Shown here piece by piece: positions 12,201 through 27,200 of a DNA stretch of 64,000 nucleotides. Below the pieces are notes generated by a model. It was given only the letters and a program-made list of their open reading frames with translations. It did no database searches and was not told where the DNA came from. Both the position numbers and the translations under genes were made by a program. The DNA lies in NCBI GenBank assembly GCA_032433765.1, contig JAVIAB010000025.1, positions 38,881,348-38,945,347 of the forward strand, read 5' to 3'. This stretch comes from Megaustenia siamemsis (Eukaryota; Mollusca; Gastropoda; Stylommatophora; Ariophantidae). Numbering within the stretch: position 1 is the stretch's first letter; every line of letters starts with the position of its first letter.

Positions 12201-15200
12201 TACATTATAGTGTGAGGCTAAGATAAGTTACATGATGATGTGAGGGTAAGATCAGTTACATGATAGTGTGAAGGTAAGATAAGTTACATGATAGTGTGAG
12301 GCTAAGATAAGTTACATGATAGTGTGAGGGTAAGATAAGTTACATGATAATGTGAGGCTAAGATAAGTTACATGATAGTGTGAAGGTAAGATCAGTTACA
12401 TTATAGTGTGAGGCTAAGATAAGTTACATGATGATGTGAGGGTAAGATAAGTTACATGATGATGTGAGGGTAAGATCAGTTACATGATAGTGTGAGGCTA
12501 AGATAGGTTACATGATGATGTGAGGGTAAGATAAGTTACATGATAATGTGAGGCTAAGATAGGTTACATGATGATGTGAGGGTAAGATAAGTTACATGAT
12601 AGTGTGAGGGTAAGATAAGTTACATGATAGTGTGAGGCTAAGATAAGTTACATGATAGTGTGAGGCTAAGATAGGTTACATGATGATGTGAGGGTAAGAT
12701 AAGTTACATGATAGTGTGAGGCTAATAAAGGTTACATGATAATGTGAGGCAAAGATAGGTTACATGATAATGTGAGGCTAAGATAGGTTACATGATAATG
12801 TGAGGCTAAGATAGATTACATGATAATGTGAGGCTAAGATAGGTTACATGATAATGTGAGGCTAAGATAGGTTACATGATGATGTGAGGGTAAGATAAGT
12901 TACATAATAATGTTGAGGGTAAGATCTGTTACATGATAATGTGAGGGTAAGATAGGTTACATGACAGTGTGAGGCTAAGAAAGGTTACATGATAGTGTGA
13001 GGGTAAGATAGGTTACATGATAATGTGAGGGTAAGATCTGTTACATAATAATGTGAGGCTAAGATAGGTTACATGATGATGTGAGGGTAAGATCTGTTAC
13101 ATGATAGTGTGAGGCTAAGATAGGTTACATGATAATGTGAGGGTAAGATAGGTTACATGATAATGTGAGGGTAAGATCTGTTACATGATAGTGTGAGGCT
13201 AAGATAGGTTACATGATAATGTGAGGCTAAGATAGGTTACATGACAATGTGAGGCTAAGATAGGTTACATGACAATGTGAGGCTAAGATAGGTTACATGA
13301 CAATGTGAGGCTAAGATAGGTTACATGATGATGTGAGGGTAAGATAGGTTACATGATAGTGTGAGGCTAAGATAGGTTACATGATGATGTGAGGGTAAGA
13401 TAGGTTACATGATAATGTTGAGGGTAAGATCTGTTACATGATAATGTGAGGGTAAGATCAGTTACATGACAGTGTGAGGCTAAGATAAGTTACATAATGA
13501 TGTGAGGTAAGATAAGTTACACGATTCTGTGAGGGTAAGATAAGTTACATGATAATGTGAGGGTAAGATAAGTTACATGATAATGTGAGGGTAAGATAAG
13601 TTACATAATAATGTGAGGGTAAGATAAGTTACATGATAATGTGAGGGTAAGATAAATTAACATGATAATGTGAGGGAAAGATAAGTTACATAACATGAGG
13701 CTAAGATAAGTTTCATGATAATGTGAGGGTAAGATAGGTTACATGATAATGTGAGGATAAGATAAAAAGTAAAGTACCCCGTCACGCCAAGTGGCGTATA
13801 GGGAAATATGGTGTTAGTGAACCTATATTTTACAGACCTTCAGCACATGATTTTTGGGGTAATGTGGTCAGTATTACGCCCGTGCTACTTTACTTTCCCA
13901 GAAAAAATCCGGTACCCATTTAAGGCTGGGTGAACCCGGAAGCCGTCGGTTGGGATCGAACCCTACCCCTTGTCCGTGGTAGTCCAGTTCACTAACCACT
14001 GAGCTATCGCGGCTCCGAGGATAAGATAAGTTACATAATAATGTGAGGCTAAGATAAGTTACATGATGTGAGGCTAAGATAAATTACATGATGTGAGGGA
14101 AAGATAAGTTACATGATAATGTGAGGCTAAGATAAATTACATGATGTGAGGGAAAGATAAGTTACATAATAATGTGAGGGAAAGATAAGTTTCATGATAA
14201 TGTGAGGGAAAACTTAAATTACATAATAATGTGAGGGAAAGATAATTTACATGATAATGTGAGGGAAAACTTAAATTACATAATAATGTGGGGCTAAGAA
14301 AAGTTACAAGATAATGTGAGGGAAAACTTAAATTACATAATAATGTGAGGGAAAGATAAGTTACATGATAATGTGAGGGGAAACTTAAATTACATAATAA
14401 TGTGAGGGAAAGATAAGTTACATGATAATGTGAGGGAAAACTTAAATTACATAATAATGTGAGGCTAAGATAAGTTACATGATAATGTGAGGCTAAGATA
14501 GGTTACATGATAATGTGAGGCTAAGATAAGTTACATAATAATGTGAGGCTAAGATAGGTTACATGATGATGTGAGGCTAAGATAGGTTACATGATAATGT
14601 GAGGCTAAGATAGGTTACATGATAATGTGAGGCTAAGATAGGTTACATGATAATGTGAGGCTAAGATAGGTTACATGATGATGTGAGGGTAAGATAGGTT
14701 ACATGATAGTGTGAGGCAAAGATAGGTTACATGATGATGTGAGGGTAAGATAGGTTACATGATAATGTGAGGGTAAGATCTGTTACATGATAATGTGAGG
14801 GTAAGATCAGTTACATGACAATGTGAGGCTAAGATAAGTTACATAATGATGTGAGGGTAAGATAAGTTACATGATAATGTGAGGGTAAGATAAGTTACAT
14901 GATAATGTGAGGGTAAGATAAGTTACATGATAATGTGAGGGTAAGATAAGTTACATGATAATGTGAGGGTAAGATAAGTTACATGATAATGTGAGGGTAA
15001 GATAAATTACATGATAATGTGAGGGAAAGATAAGTTACATAACATGAGGCTAAGATAAGTTTCATGATGTGAGGGAAAGATAAGTTACATGATAATGTGA
15101 GGGAAAGATAAGTTCATGATAATGTGAGGGAAAGATAAGTTACATGATAATGTGAGGGAAAGATAAGTTACATGATAATGTGAGGGAAAGATAAGTTTCA

Positions 15201-18200
15201 TGATGTGAGGGAAAGATAAGTTACATGATAATGTGAGGGAAAGATAAGTTTCATGATGTGAGGGAAAGATAAGTTACATGATAATGTGAGGGAAAGATAA
15301 GTTTCATGATGTGAGGGAAAGATAAGTTACATGATAATGTGAGGGAAAGATAAGTTACATGATAATGTGAGGGAAAGATAAGTTTCATGATAATGTGAGG
15401 GAAAACTTAAATTACATAATAATGTGAGGCTAAGATAAGTTACATGATAATGTGAGGGAAAACTTAAATTACATAATAATGTGAGGGAAAGATAAGTTAC
15501 ATGATAATGTGAGGGAAAACTTAAATTACATAATAATGTGAGGCTAAGATAAGTTTCATGATAATGTGAGGGAAAGATAAGTTTCAAGATAATGTGAGGG
15601 AAAGATAAGTTACATGATGATGTGAGGCTAAGATAGGTTACATGATAATGTGAGGCTAAGATAGGTTACATGATAATGTGAGGGAAAGATAAGTTACATA
15701 ATAATGTGAGGGAAAGATAAGTTACAAGATAATGTGAGGGAAAGATAAGTTTCAAGATAATGTGAGGGAAGGATAAGTTACATGATAATGTGAGGCTAAG
15801 ATAGGTTACATGATGATGTGAGGCTAAGATAGGTTACATGATAATGTGAGGCTAAGATAGGTTACATGATAATGTGAGGGAAAGATAAGTTACAAGATAA
15901 TGTGAGGGAAAGATAAGTTACATAATAATGTGAGGGAAAGATAAGTTACATCATAATGTGAGGAAAGATAAGTTACATGATAATGTGAGGCTAAGATAGG
16001 TTACATGATAATGTGAGGCTAAGATAGGTTACATGATAATGTGAGGCTAAGATAGGTTACATGATAATGTGAGGCTAAGATAGGTTACATGATAATGTGA
16101 GGCTAAGATAGGTTACATGATAATGTGAGGCTAAGATAGGTTACATGATAATGTGAGGCTAAGATAGGTTACATGATAATGTGAGGCTAAGATAGGTTAC
16201 ATGATAATGTGAGGCTAAGATAGGTTACATGATAATGTGAGGGCAAGATAGGTTACATGATAGTGTGAGGCTAAGAAAGGTTACATGATAGTGTGAGGGT
16301 AAGATAGGTTACATGATTAAGTGAGGGTAAGATCTGTTACATAATAATGTGAGGCTAAGATAGGTTACATGATGATGTGAGGCTAAGATAAGTTACATAA
16401 TAATGTGAGGCTAAGATAGGTTACATGATAATGTGAGGCTAAGATAGGTTACATGATGATGTGAGGGTAAGATCTGTTACATGATAATGTGAGGCTAAGA
16501 TAGGTTACATGATGATGTGAGGGTAAGATCTGTTACATGATAGTGTGAGGCTAAGATAGGTTACATGATAATGTGAGGGTAAGATCTGTTACATGATAGT
16601 GTGAGGCTAAGATAGGTTACATGATAATGTGAGGCTAAGATAGGTTACATGATAATGTGAGGGTAAGATAGGTTACATGATAATGTGAGGCTAAGATAGG
16701 TTACATGATAGTGTGAGGCTAAGATAGGTTACATGATAATGTGAGGCTAAGATAGGTTACATGATGATGTGAGGCTAAGATAGGTTACATGATAATGTGA
16801 GGCTAAGATAGGTTACATGACAATGTGAGGCTAAGATAGGTTACATGAGAATGTGAGGCTAAGATAGGTTACATGATGATGTGAGGGTAAGATAGGTTAC
16901 ATGATAGTGTGAGGCTAAGATAGGTTACATGATGATGTGAGGGTAAGATAGGTTACATGATAATGTGAGGGTAAGATCTGTTACATGATAATGTGAGGGT
17001 AAGATCAGTTACATGACAGTGTGAGGCTAAGATAAGTTACATAATGATGTGAGGGTAAGATAAGTTACATGATTCTGTGAGGGTAAGATAGATTACATGA
17101 TAATGTGAGGGTAAGATAAGTTACATGATAATGTGAGGGTAAGATAAATTACATGATAATGTGAGGGAAAGATAAGTTACATAACATGAGGCTAAGATAA
17201 GTTACATGATAATGTGAGGGTAAGATAGGTTACATGATAATGTGAGGATAAGATAAGTTACATAATAATGTGAGGCTAAGATAAGTTACATGATAATGTG
17301 AGGCTAAGATAAATTACATGATGTGAGGGAAAGATAAGTTACATGATAATGTGAGGCTAAGATAAATTACATGATGTGAGGGAAAGATAAGTTACATGAT
17401 AATGTGAGGGAAAGATAAGTTTCATGATAATGTGAGGGAAAGATAAGTTACATGATAATGTGAGGGAAAACTTAAATTACATAATAATGTGAGGCTAAGA
17501 TAAGTTACATGATAATGTGAGGGAAAACTTAAATTACATAATAATGTGAGGGAAAGATAAGTTACATGATAATGTGAGGGAAAACTTAAATTACATAATA
17601 ATGTGAGGCTAAGATAAGTTACATGATAATGTGAGGCTAAGATAGGTTACATGATAATGTGAGGCTAAGATAGGTTACATGATAATGTGAGGCTAAGATA
17701 GGTTACATGATAATGTGAGGCTAAGATAGGTTACATGATGATGTGAGGGTAAGATCTGTTACATGATAATGTGAGGCTAAGATAGGTTACATGATAATGT
17801 GAGGCTAAGATAGGTTACATGATAATGTGAGGGTAAGATAGGTTACATGATAATGTGAGGCTAAGATAGGTTACATGATAGTGTGAGGCTAAGATAGGTT
17901 ACATGATAATGTGAGGCTAAGATAGGTTACATGATAATGTGAGGCTAAGATAGGTTACATGATAATGTGAGGCTAAGATAGGTTACATGACAATGTGAGG
18001 CTAAGATAGGTTACATGACAATGTGAGGCTAAGATAGGTTACATGATGATGTGAGGGTAAGATAGGTTACATGATAGTGTGAGGCTAAGATAGGTTACAT
18101 GATGATGTGAGGGTAAGATAGGTTACATGATGATGTGAGGGTAAGATAGGTTACATGATAATGTGAGGGCAAGATCTGTTACATGATAATGTGAGGGTAA

Positions 18201-21200
18201 GATCAGTTACATGACAGTGTGAGGCTAAGATAAGTTACATAATAATGTGAGGGTAAGATAAGTTACATGATTCTGTGAGGGTAAGATAAGTTACATGATA
18301 ATGTGAGGGTAAGATAAGTTACATGATAATGTGAGGGTAAGATAAATTAACATGATAATGTGATGGAAAGATAAGTTACATAACATGAGGCTAAGATAAG
18401 TTTCATGATAATGTGAGGGTAAGATAGGTTACATGATAATGTGAGGATAAGATAAGTTACATAATAATGTGAGGCTAAGATAAGTTACATGATAATGTGA
18501 GGCTAAGATAAATTACATGATGTGAGGGAAAGATAAGTTACATGATAATGTTAGGCTAAGATAAATTACATGATGTGAGGGAAAGATAAGTTACATGATA
18601 ATGTGAGGGAAAGATAAGTTTCATGATAATGTGAGGGAAAGATAAGTTACATGATAATGTGAGGAAAACTTAAATTACATAATAATGTGAGGCTAAGATA
18701 AGTTACATGATAATGTGAGGGAAAACTTAAATTACATAATAATGTGAGGGAAAGATAAGTTACATGATAATGTGAGGGAAAACTTAAATTACATAATAAT
18801 GTGAGGCTAAGATAAGTTACATGATAATGTGAGGCTAAGATAGGTTACATGATAATGTGAGGCTAAGATAAGTTACATGATAATGTGAGGCTAAGATAGG
18901 TTACATGATAATGTGAGGCTAAGATAGGTTACATGATAATGTGAGGTTAAGATAAGTTACATGATAATGTGAGGCTAAGATAGGTTACATGATAATGTGA
19001 GGGAAAGATAAGTTACATGATAATGTGAGGCTAAGATAGGTTACATGATAATGTGAGGCTAAGATAGGTTACATGACAATGTGAGGCTAAGATAGGTTAC
19101 ATGATGATGTGAGGGTAAGATAGGTTACATGATAGTGTGAGGCTAAGATAGGTTACATGATGATGTGAGGGTAAGATAGTTACATGATAATGTGAGGGCA
19201 AGATCTGTTACATGATAATGTGAGGGTAAGATCAGTTACATGACAGTGTGAGGCTAATATAAGTTACATAATTATGTGAGGGTAAGATAAGTTACATGAT
19301 TCTGTGAGGGTAAGATAAGTTACATGATAATGTGAGGGTAAGATAAGTTACATGATAATGTGAGGGTAAGATAGGTTACATGATGATGTGAGGCTAAGAT
19401 AGGTTACATGATAATGTGAGGCTAAGATAGGTTACATGATAATGTGAGGCTAAGATAGGTTACATGATAATGTGAGGCTAAGATAGGTTACATGATAATG
19501 TGAGGCTAAGATAGGTTACATGATAATGTGAGGGCAAGATAGGTTACATGACAGTGTGAGGCTAAGAAAGGTTACATGATAGTGTGAGGGTAAGATAGGT
19601 TACATGATAAGTGAGGGTAAGATCTGTTACATAATAATGTGAGGCTAAGATAGGTTACATGATGATGTGAGGCTAAGATAAGTTACATAATAATGTGAGG
19701 CTAAGATAGGTTACATGATAATGTGAGGCTAAGATAGGTTACATGATGATGTGAGGGTAAGATCTGTTACATGATAGTGTGAGGCTAAGATAGGTTACAT
19801 GATAATGTGAGGGTAAGATAGGTTACATGATAATGTGAGGGTAAGATCTGTTACATAATAATGTGAGGGTAAGATCTGTTACATGATAATGTGAGGCTAA
19901 GATAGGTTACATGATAATGTGAGGCTAAGATAGGTTACATGATAATGTGAGGCTAAGATAGGTTACATGATAATGTGAGGCTAAGATAGGTTACATGATA
20001 GTGTGAGGCTAAGATAGGTTACATGATAATGTGAGGCTAAGATAGGTTACATGATAATGTGAGGCTAAGATAGGTTACATGATAATGTGAGGCTAAGATA
20101 GGTTACATGATAATGTGAGGCTAAGATAGGTTACATGATAATGTGAGGCTAAGATAGGTTACATGATGATGTGAGGGTAAGATAGGTTACATGATAGTGT
20201 GAGGCTAAGATAGGTTACATGATGATGTGAGGGTAAGATAGGTTACATGATAATGTTGAGGGTAAGATCTGTTACATGATAATGTGAGGGTAAGATCAGT
20301 TACATGACAGTGTGAGGCTAAGATAAGTTACATAATGATGTGAGGGTAAGATAAGTTACATGATTCTGTGAGGGTAAGATAGGTTACATGATAATGTGAG
20401 GGTAAGATAAGTTACATGATAATGTGAGGGTAAGATAGGTTACATGATAATGTGAGGGAAAGATAAGTTACATAACATGAGGCTAAGATAAGTTCATGAT
20501 AATGTGAGGGTAAGATAGGTTACATGATAATGTGAGGCTAAGATAGGTTACATGATAATGTGAGGCTAAGATAGGTTACATGATAATGTGAGGCTAAGAT
20601 AGGTTACATGATAATGTGAGGGCAAGATAGGTTACATGATAATGTGAGGCTAAGAAAGGTTACATGATAGTGTGAGGGTAAGATAGGTTACATGATTAAG
20701 TGAGGGTAAGATCTGTTACATAATAATGTGAGGCTAAGATAGGTTACATGATGATGTGAGGCTAAGATAAGTTACATAATAATGTGAGGCTAAGATAGGT
20801 TACATGATAATGTGAGGCTAAGATAGGTTACATGATAATGTGAGGGTAAGATAGGTTACATGATAATGTGAGGCTAAGATAGGTTACATGATAATGTGAG
20901 GGTAAGATAGGTTACATGATAATGTGAGGCTAAGATAGGTTACATGATGATGTGAGGCTAAGATAGGTTACATGATAATGTGAGGCTAAGATAGGTTACA
21001 TGACAATGTGAGGCTAAGATAGGTTACATGAGAATGTGAGGCTAAGATAGGTCACATGATGATGTGAGGGTATGATAGGTTACATGATAGTGTGAGGCTA
21101 AGATAGGTTACATGATGATGTGAGGGTAAGATAGGTTACATGATAATGTTGAGGGTAAGATCTGTTACATGATAATGTGAGGGTAAGATCAGTTACATGA

Positions 21201-24200
21201 CAGTGTGAGGCTAAGATAAGTTACATAATGATGTGAGGGTAAGATAAGTTACATGATTCTGTGAGGGTAAGATAGGTTACATGATAATGTGAGGGTAAGA
21301 TAAGTTACATGATAATGTGAGGGTAAGATAAATTAACATGATAATGTGAGGGAAAGATAAGTTACATAACATGAGGCTAAGATAAGTTTCATGATAATGT
21401 GAGGGTAAGATAGGTTACATGATAATGTGAGGATAAGATAAGTTACATAATAATGTGAGGCTAAGATAAGTTACATGATAATGTGAGGCTAAGATAAATT
21501 ACATGATGTGAGGGAAAGATAAGTTACATGATAATGTGAGGCTAAGATAAATTACATGATGTGAGGGAAAGATAAGTTACATGATAATGTGAGGGAAAGA
21601 TAAGTTTCATGATAATGTGAGGGAAAGATAAGTTACATGATAATGTGAGGGAAAACTTAAATTACATAATAATGTGAGGCTAAGATAAGTTACATGATAA
21701 TGTGAGGGAAAACTTAAATTACATAATAATGTGAGGGAAAGATAAGTTACATGATAATGTGAGGGAAAACTTAAATTACATAATAATGTGAGGCTAAGAT
21801 AAGTTACATGATAATGTGAGGCTAAGATAGGTTACATGATAATGTGAGGCTAAGATAAGTTACATGATAATGTGAGGCTAAGATAGGTTACATGATAATG
21901 TGAGGCTAAGATAGGTTACATGATGATGTGAGGGTAAGATCTGTTACATGATAGTGTGAGGCTAAGATAGGTTACATGATAATGTGAGGCTAAGATAGGT
22001 TACATGATAATGTGAGGGTAAGATAGGTTACATGATAATGTGAGGCTAAGATAGGTTACATGATAGTGTGAGGCTAAGATAGGTTACATGATAATGTGAG
22101 GCTAAGATAGGTTACATGATGATGTGAGGCTAAGATAGGTTACATGATAATGTGAGGCTAAGATAGGTTACATGACAATGTGAGGCTAAGATAGGTTACA
22201 TGACAATGTGAGGCTAAGATAGGTTACATGATGATGTGAGGGTAAGATAGGTTACATGATAGTGTGAGGCTAAGATAGGTTACATGATGATGTGAGGGTA
22301 AGATAGGTTACATGATGATGTGAGGGTAAGATAGGTTACATGATAATGTTGAGGGCAAGATCTGTTACATGATAATGTGAGGGTAAGATCAGTTACATGA
22401 CAGTGTGAGGCTAAGATAAGTTACATAATGATGTGAGGGTAAGATAAGTTACATGATTCTGTGAGGGTAAGATAAGTTACATGATAATGTGAGGGTAAGA
22501 TAAGTTACATGATAATGTGAGGGTAAGATAAATTAACATGATAATGTGATGGAAAGATAAGTTACATAACATGAGGCTAAGATAAGTTTCATGATAATGT
22601 GAGGGTAAGATAGGTTACATGATAATGTGAGGATAAGATAAGTTACATAATAATGTTAGGCTAAGATAAGTTACATGATAATGTGAGGCTAAGATAAATT
22701 ACATGATGTGAGGGAAAGATAAGTTACATGATAATGTTAGGCTAAGATAAATTACATGATGTGAGGGAAAGATAAGTTACATGATAATGTGAGGGAAAGA
22801 TAAGTTTCATGATAATGTGAGGGAAAGATAAGTTACATGATAATGTGAGGGAAAACTTAAATTACATAATAATGTGAGGCTAAGATAAGTTACATGATAA
22901 TGTGAGGGAAAACTTAAATTACATAATAATGTGAGGGAAAGATAAGTTACATGATAATGTGAGGGAAAACTTAAATTACATAATAATGTGAGGCTAAGAT
23001 AAGTTACATGATAATGTAAGGCTAAGATAGGTTACATGATAATGTGAGGCTAAGATAAGTTACATGATAATGTGAGGCTAAGATAGGTTACATGATAATG
23101 TGAGGCTAAGATAGGTTACATGATAATGTGAGGTTAAGATAAGTTACATGATAATGTGAGGCTAAGATAGGTTACATGATAATGTGAGGGAAAGATAAGT
23201 TACATGATAATGTGAGGCTAAGATAGGTTACATGACAATGTGAGGCTAAGATAGGTTACATGACAATGTGAGGCTAAGATAGGTTACATGATGATGTGAG
23301 GGTAAGATAGGTTACATGATAGTGTGAGGCTAAGATAGGTTACATGATGATGTGAGGGTAAGATAGGTTACATGATAATGTTGAGGGCAAGATCTGTTAC
23401 ATGATAATGTGAGGGTAAGATCAGTTACATGACAGTGTGAGGCTAATATAAGTTACATAATGATGTGAGGGTAAGATAAGTTACATGATTCTGTGAGGGT
23501 AAGATAAGTTACATGATAATGTGAGGGTAAGATAAGTTACATGATAATGTGAGGGTAAGATAAATTAACATGATAATGTGATGGAAAGATAAGTTACATA
23601 ACATGAGGCTAAGATAAGTTTCATGATAATGTGAGGGTAAGATAGGTTACATGATAATGTGAGGATAAGATAAGTTACATAATAATGTGAGGCTAAGATA
23701 AGTTACATGATAATGTGAGGCTAAGATAAATTACATGATGTGAGGGAAAGATAAGTTACATGATAATGTTAGGCTAAGATAAATTACATGATGTGAGGGA
23801 AAGATAAGTTACATGATAATGTGAGGGAAAGATAAGTTTCATGATAATGTGAGGGAAAGATAAGTTACATGATAATGTGAGGGAAAACTTAAATTACATA
23901 ATAATGTGAGGCTAAGATAAGTTACATGATAATGTGAGGGAAAACTTAAATTACATAATAATGTGAGGGAAAGATAAGTTACATGATAATGTGAGGGAAA
24001 ACTTAAATTACATAATAATGTGAGGCTAAGATAAGTTACATGATAATGTAAGGCTAAGATAGGTTACATGATAATGTGAGGCTAAGATAAGTTACATGAT
24101 AATGTGAGGCTAAGATAGGTTACATGATAATGTGAGGCTAAGATAGGTTACATGATAATGTGAGGTTAAGATAAGTTACATGATAATGTGAGGCTAAGAT

Positions 24201-27200
24201 AGGTTACATGATAATGTGAGGCTAAGATAAGTTACATGATAATGTGAGGCTAAGATAGGTTACATGATAATGTGAGGCTAAGATAAGTTACATGATAATG
24301 TGAGGCTAAGATAGGTTACATGATAATGTGAGGCTAAGATAGGTTACATGATAATGTGAGGCTAAGATAAGTTACATGATAATGTGAGGCTAAAATAAGT
24401 TAAGTTACATGATATTGTGAGGGTAAGATAAGTTACATAAGATGAGGCTAAGATAAACTACATAATAATGTGAGGAAAAGATAAGTTACATGATAATATG
24501 AAAGAAAGATAAGTTACATGATAATGTGAAGGAAAGATAAGTTACATGATAATGTGAAGGAAAGATAAGTTTCATGATAATGTGAAGGAAAGATAAGTTA
24601 CATGATAATGTGAAGGAAAGATAAGTTTCATGATAATGTGAGGGAAGGATAAGTTACATGATAATGTGAGGGAAAGATAAGTTACATAATAATGTGAGGG
24701 AAAGATAAGTTACATGATAATGTGAGGCTAAGACAGGTTTCATGATAATGTGAGGGAAAGATAAGTTACATCATAATGTGAGGAAAGGATAAGTTACATG
24801 ATAATGTGAGGGAAAGATAAATTACATGATAATGTGAGGGAAAGATAAGTTACATGATAATGTGAGGGAAGGATAAGTTACAAGATAATGTGAGGGAAGG
24901 ATAAGTTACATGATAATGTGAGGGAAGGATAAGTTACATGATAATGTGAGGAAAGGATAAGTTACATGATAATGTGAGGAAAGGATAAGTTACATGATAA
25001 TGTGAGGGAAAGATAAATTACATAATAATGTGAGGGAAGGATAAGTTACATGATAATGTGAGGGAGGGCTAGAGAGTTGGGAAAAGTTTTTAAGAACTTT
25101 AACCAATCAAAGGTTGGGTACAAAATAAAATTGATCTGATTGGCTGGAGAATATCCAATGGTTACTTACATAAGATCGGCAGCTGAGAGCATTGAACATG
25201 TCAAAGAATACAAAACAGGTGAAGGTCATTGTGGTATCCCTTGGCGTGATTTTGCCATCTTCCATCTGTAGGTAGGGTCAAAGTATAATTTAAACAGCAA
25301 GATAAGACAGGGAGACAGAACTACAGGAAGACATAGAACATATATTTGTATAATATAAGGGAGACGGAACTACAGGAAGACATAGAACATATATTTGTAT
25401 AATATAAGGGAGATGGAACTACAGGAAGACATAGAACATATATTTCTATAATATAAAGGAGACGGAACTACAGGAAGACATAGAACATATATTTGTATAA
25501 TATAAGGGAGAAAGAACCACAGGAAGACATAGAACATATATTTGTATAATATAAGGGAGACAGAACTACAGGAAGACATAGAGCATATATTTGTATAATA
25601 TAAGGGAGACGGAACTACAGGAAGACATAGAACATATATTTGTATAATATAAGGGAGACGGAATTACAGGAAGACATAGAACATATATTTGTATAATATA
25701 AGGGAGAAAGAACTACAGGAAGACATAGAACATATATTTGTATAATATAAGGGAGAAAGAACTACAGGAAGACATAGAACATATATTTGTATAATAAAAG
25801 GGAGACAGAACTACAGGAAGACATAGAACATATATTTGTATAATATAAACTGCAATTTAACGGTGGATTACAATACTGTTTAACAATTACCATATTAAAA
25901 TACAAATTCTTCTAATTTTGACATTTTGCAATGATCAAACACTCCCCCCCCCCCAACCCCCTTTCTGTGTACCTTCCTAATTACTACTTCCGGTGACCCT
26001 TGAATGTTGGATTTTTTTATATTCCTGTAGGATTTTATTTTTTCTTTCCCAATTCATGAGATACAATCTTGTATAATGCAAAAAAAATAATTAAAAAAAA
26101 AAAAAATCACAAATTTTCAAGAAATTGGTCCTATTTTATTTTTCATTGCTGTGTCCCGTAAAATTTCCCCAGTCATTGCTGCCATCAAAACAGCCCTTTA
26201 CAACTCTGGAAATGCAATGAATAATGCCATGTAGTAGCCGTACATACTGTCGGATCTACAGCGACCGCACAGATATACATTGTAACACATTCAGTTTGTG
26301 AAGTCAAACAAACCATAAATTCACCTGAGCCAGGAATTCTAAACACACAGCTGCATGTCAAAAAGTTTTTAAAAAAATACTATTTTTAGAGTACCTAATG
26401 TTATATTTTTAAAGGGTAGTAACTTTTACTACAGTGTCGTAAACATGTTAGTCACAGATAGTATCGCAGTTAAGGGTTAACAAAGAAGAAAGATCTCGTG
26501 TGAGGTCACATGAATGACCTACTAGCAAAATTACTTCTTTTTGGGATAATGAACCGGCAGATTTTCTTGGCATGCCATTTCTGGTGACAAGGTGCTGTGT
26601 TGTGGGGCAGAGGTTCAAATCCTAGATCTGGCTGTTTTCTCTTGCTGTTTGTGGATGATCCCAAATGCTGTTCAAACTTTTGTGTAATTTATGTTAGTTT
26701 CTCATCACAAAGTTCCCTCCAATAATAAATGTGTTCATTTGTCTCCAAAAGTCCAGTTTAACCACGCCTACGCAAAAAGTCCAGTTTAGCCACGCCTACA
26801 CAAAAAGTCTAGTTTAGCCACACCTACACAAAAAGTCCAGTTTAGCCACGTCTACACAAGAAGTCCAGTTTAGCCACATCTACACAAAGAGTCTGGTTTA
26901 GTCATGTCTTCGCAAAAAAAGTCCAGTTTAGCCATGTCCACAAAAGTTCTCGGAACATATGTTGCTGTATTAGCTACACCAAATAATAATATAAGAGAAG
27001 AAGCCCGACAAGAACACATATGAAGTTGTATATGGACAAAATGCCGGGGGTACATCAGTCATGGGCTCAGAATGAACAACGCCCGCACCAGACATTCATG
27101 TGAACACCAGGTGGTAAAAGAAAAACAAGGAAGACAACAACAAAAAAACTCTAAGAAGAACAATTAACAGAGGGCTCAACTATGGACCCAAGAACAAAAC

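Noticed and set aside
11905..25075. CRISPR-like direct repeats of 28 bp
   Set aside because: Units are directly adjacent with no unique spacers, and the setting is a eukaryotic intron.
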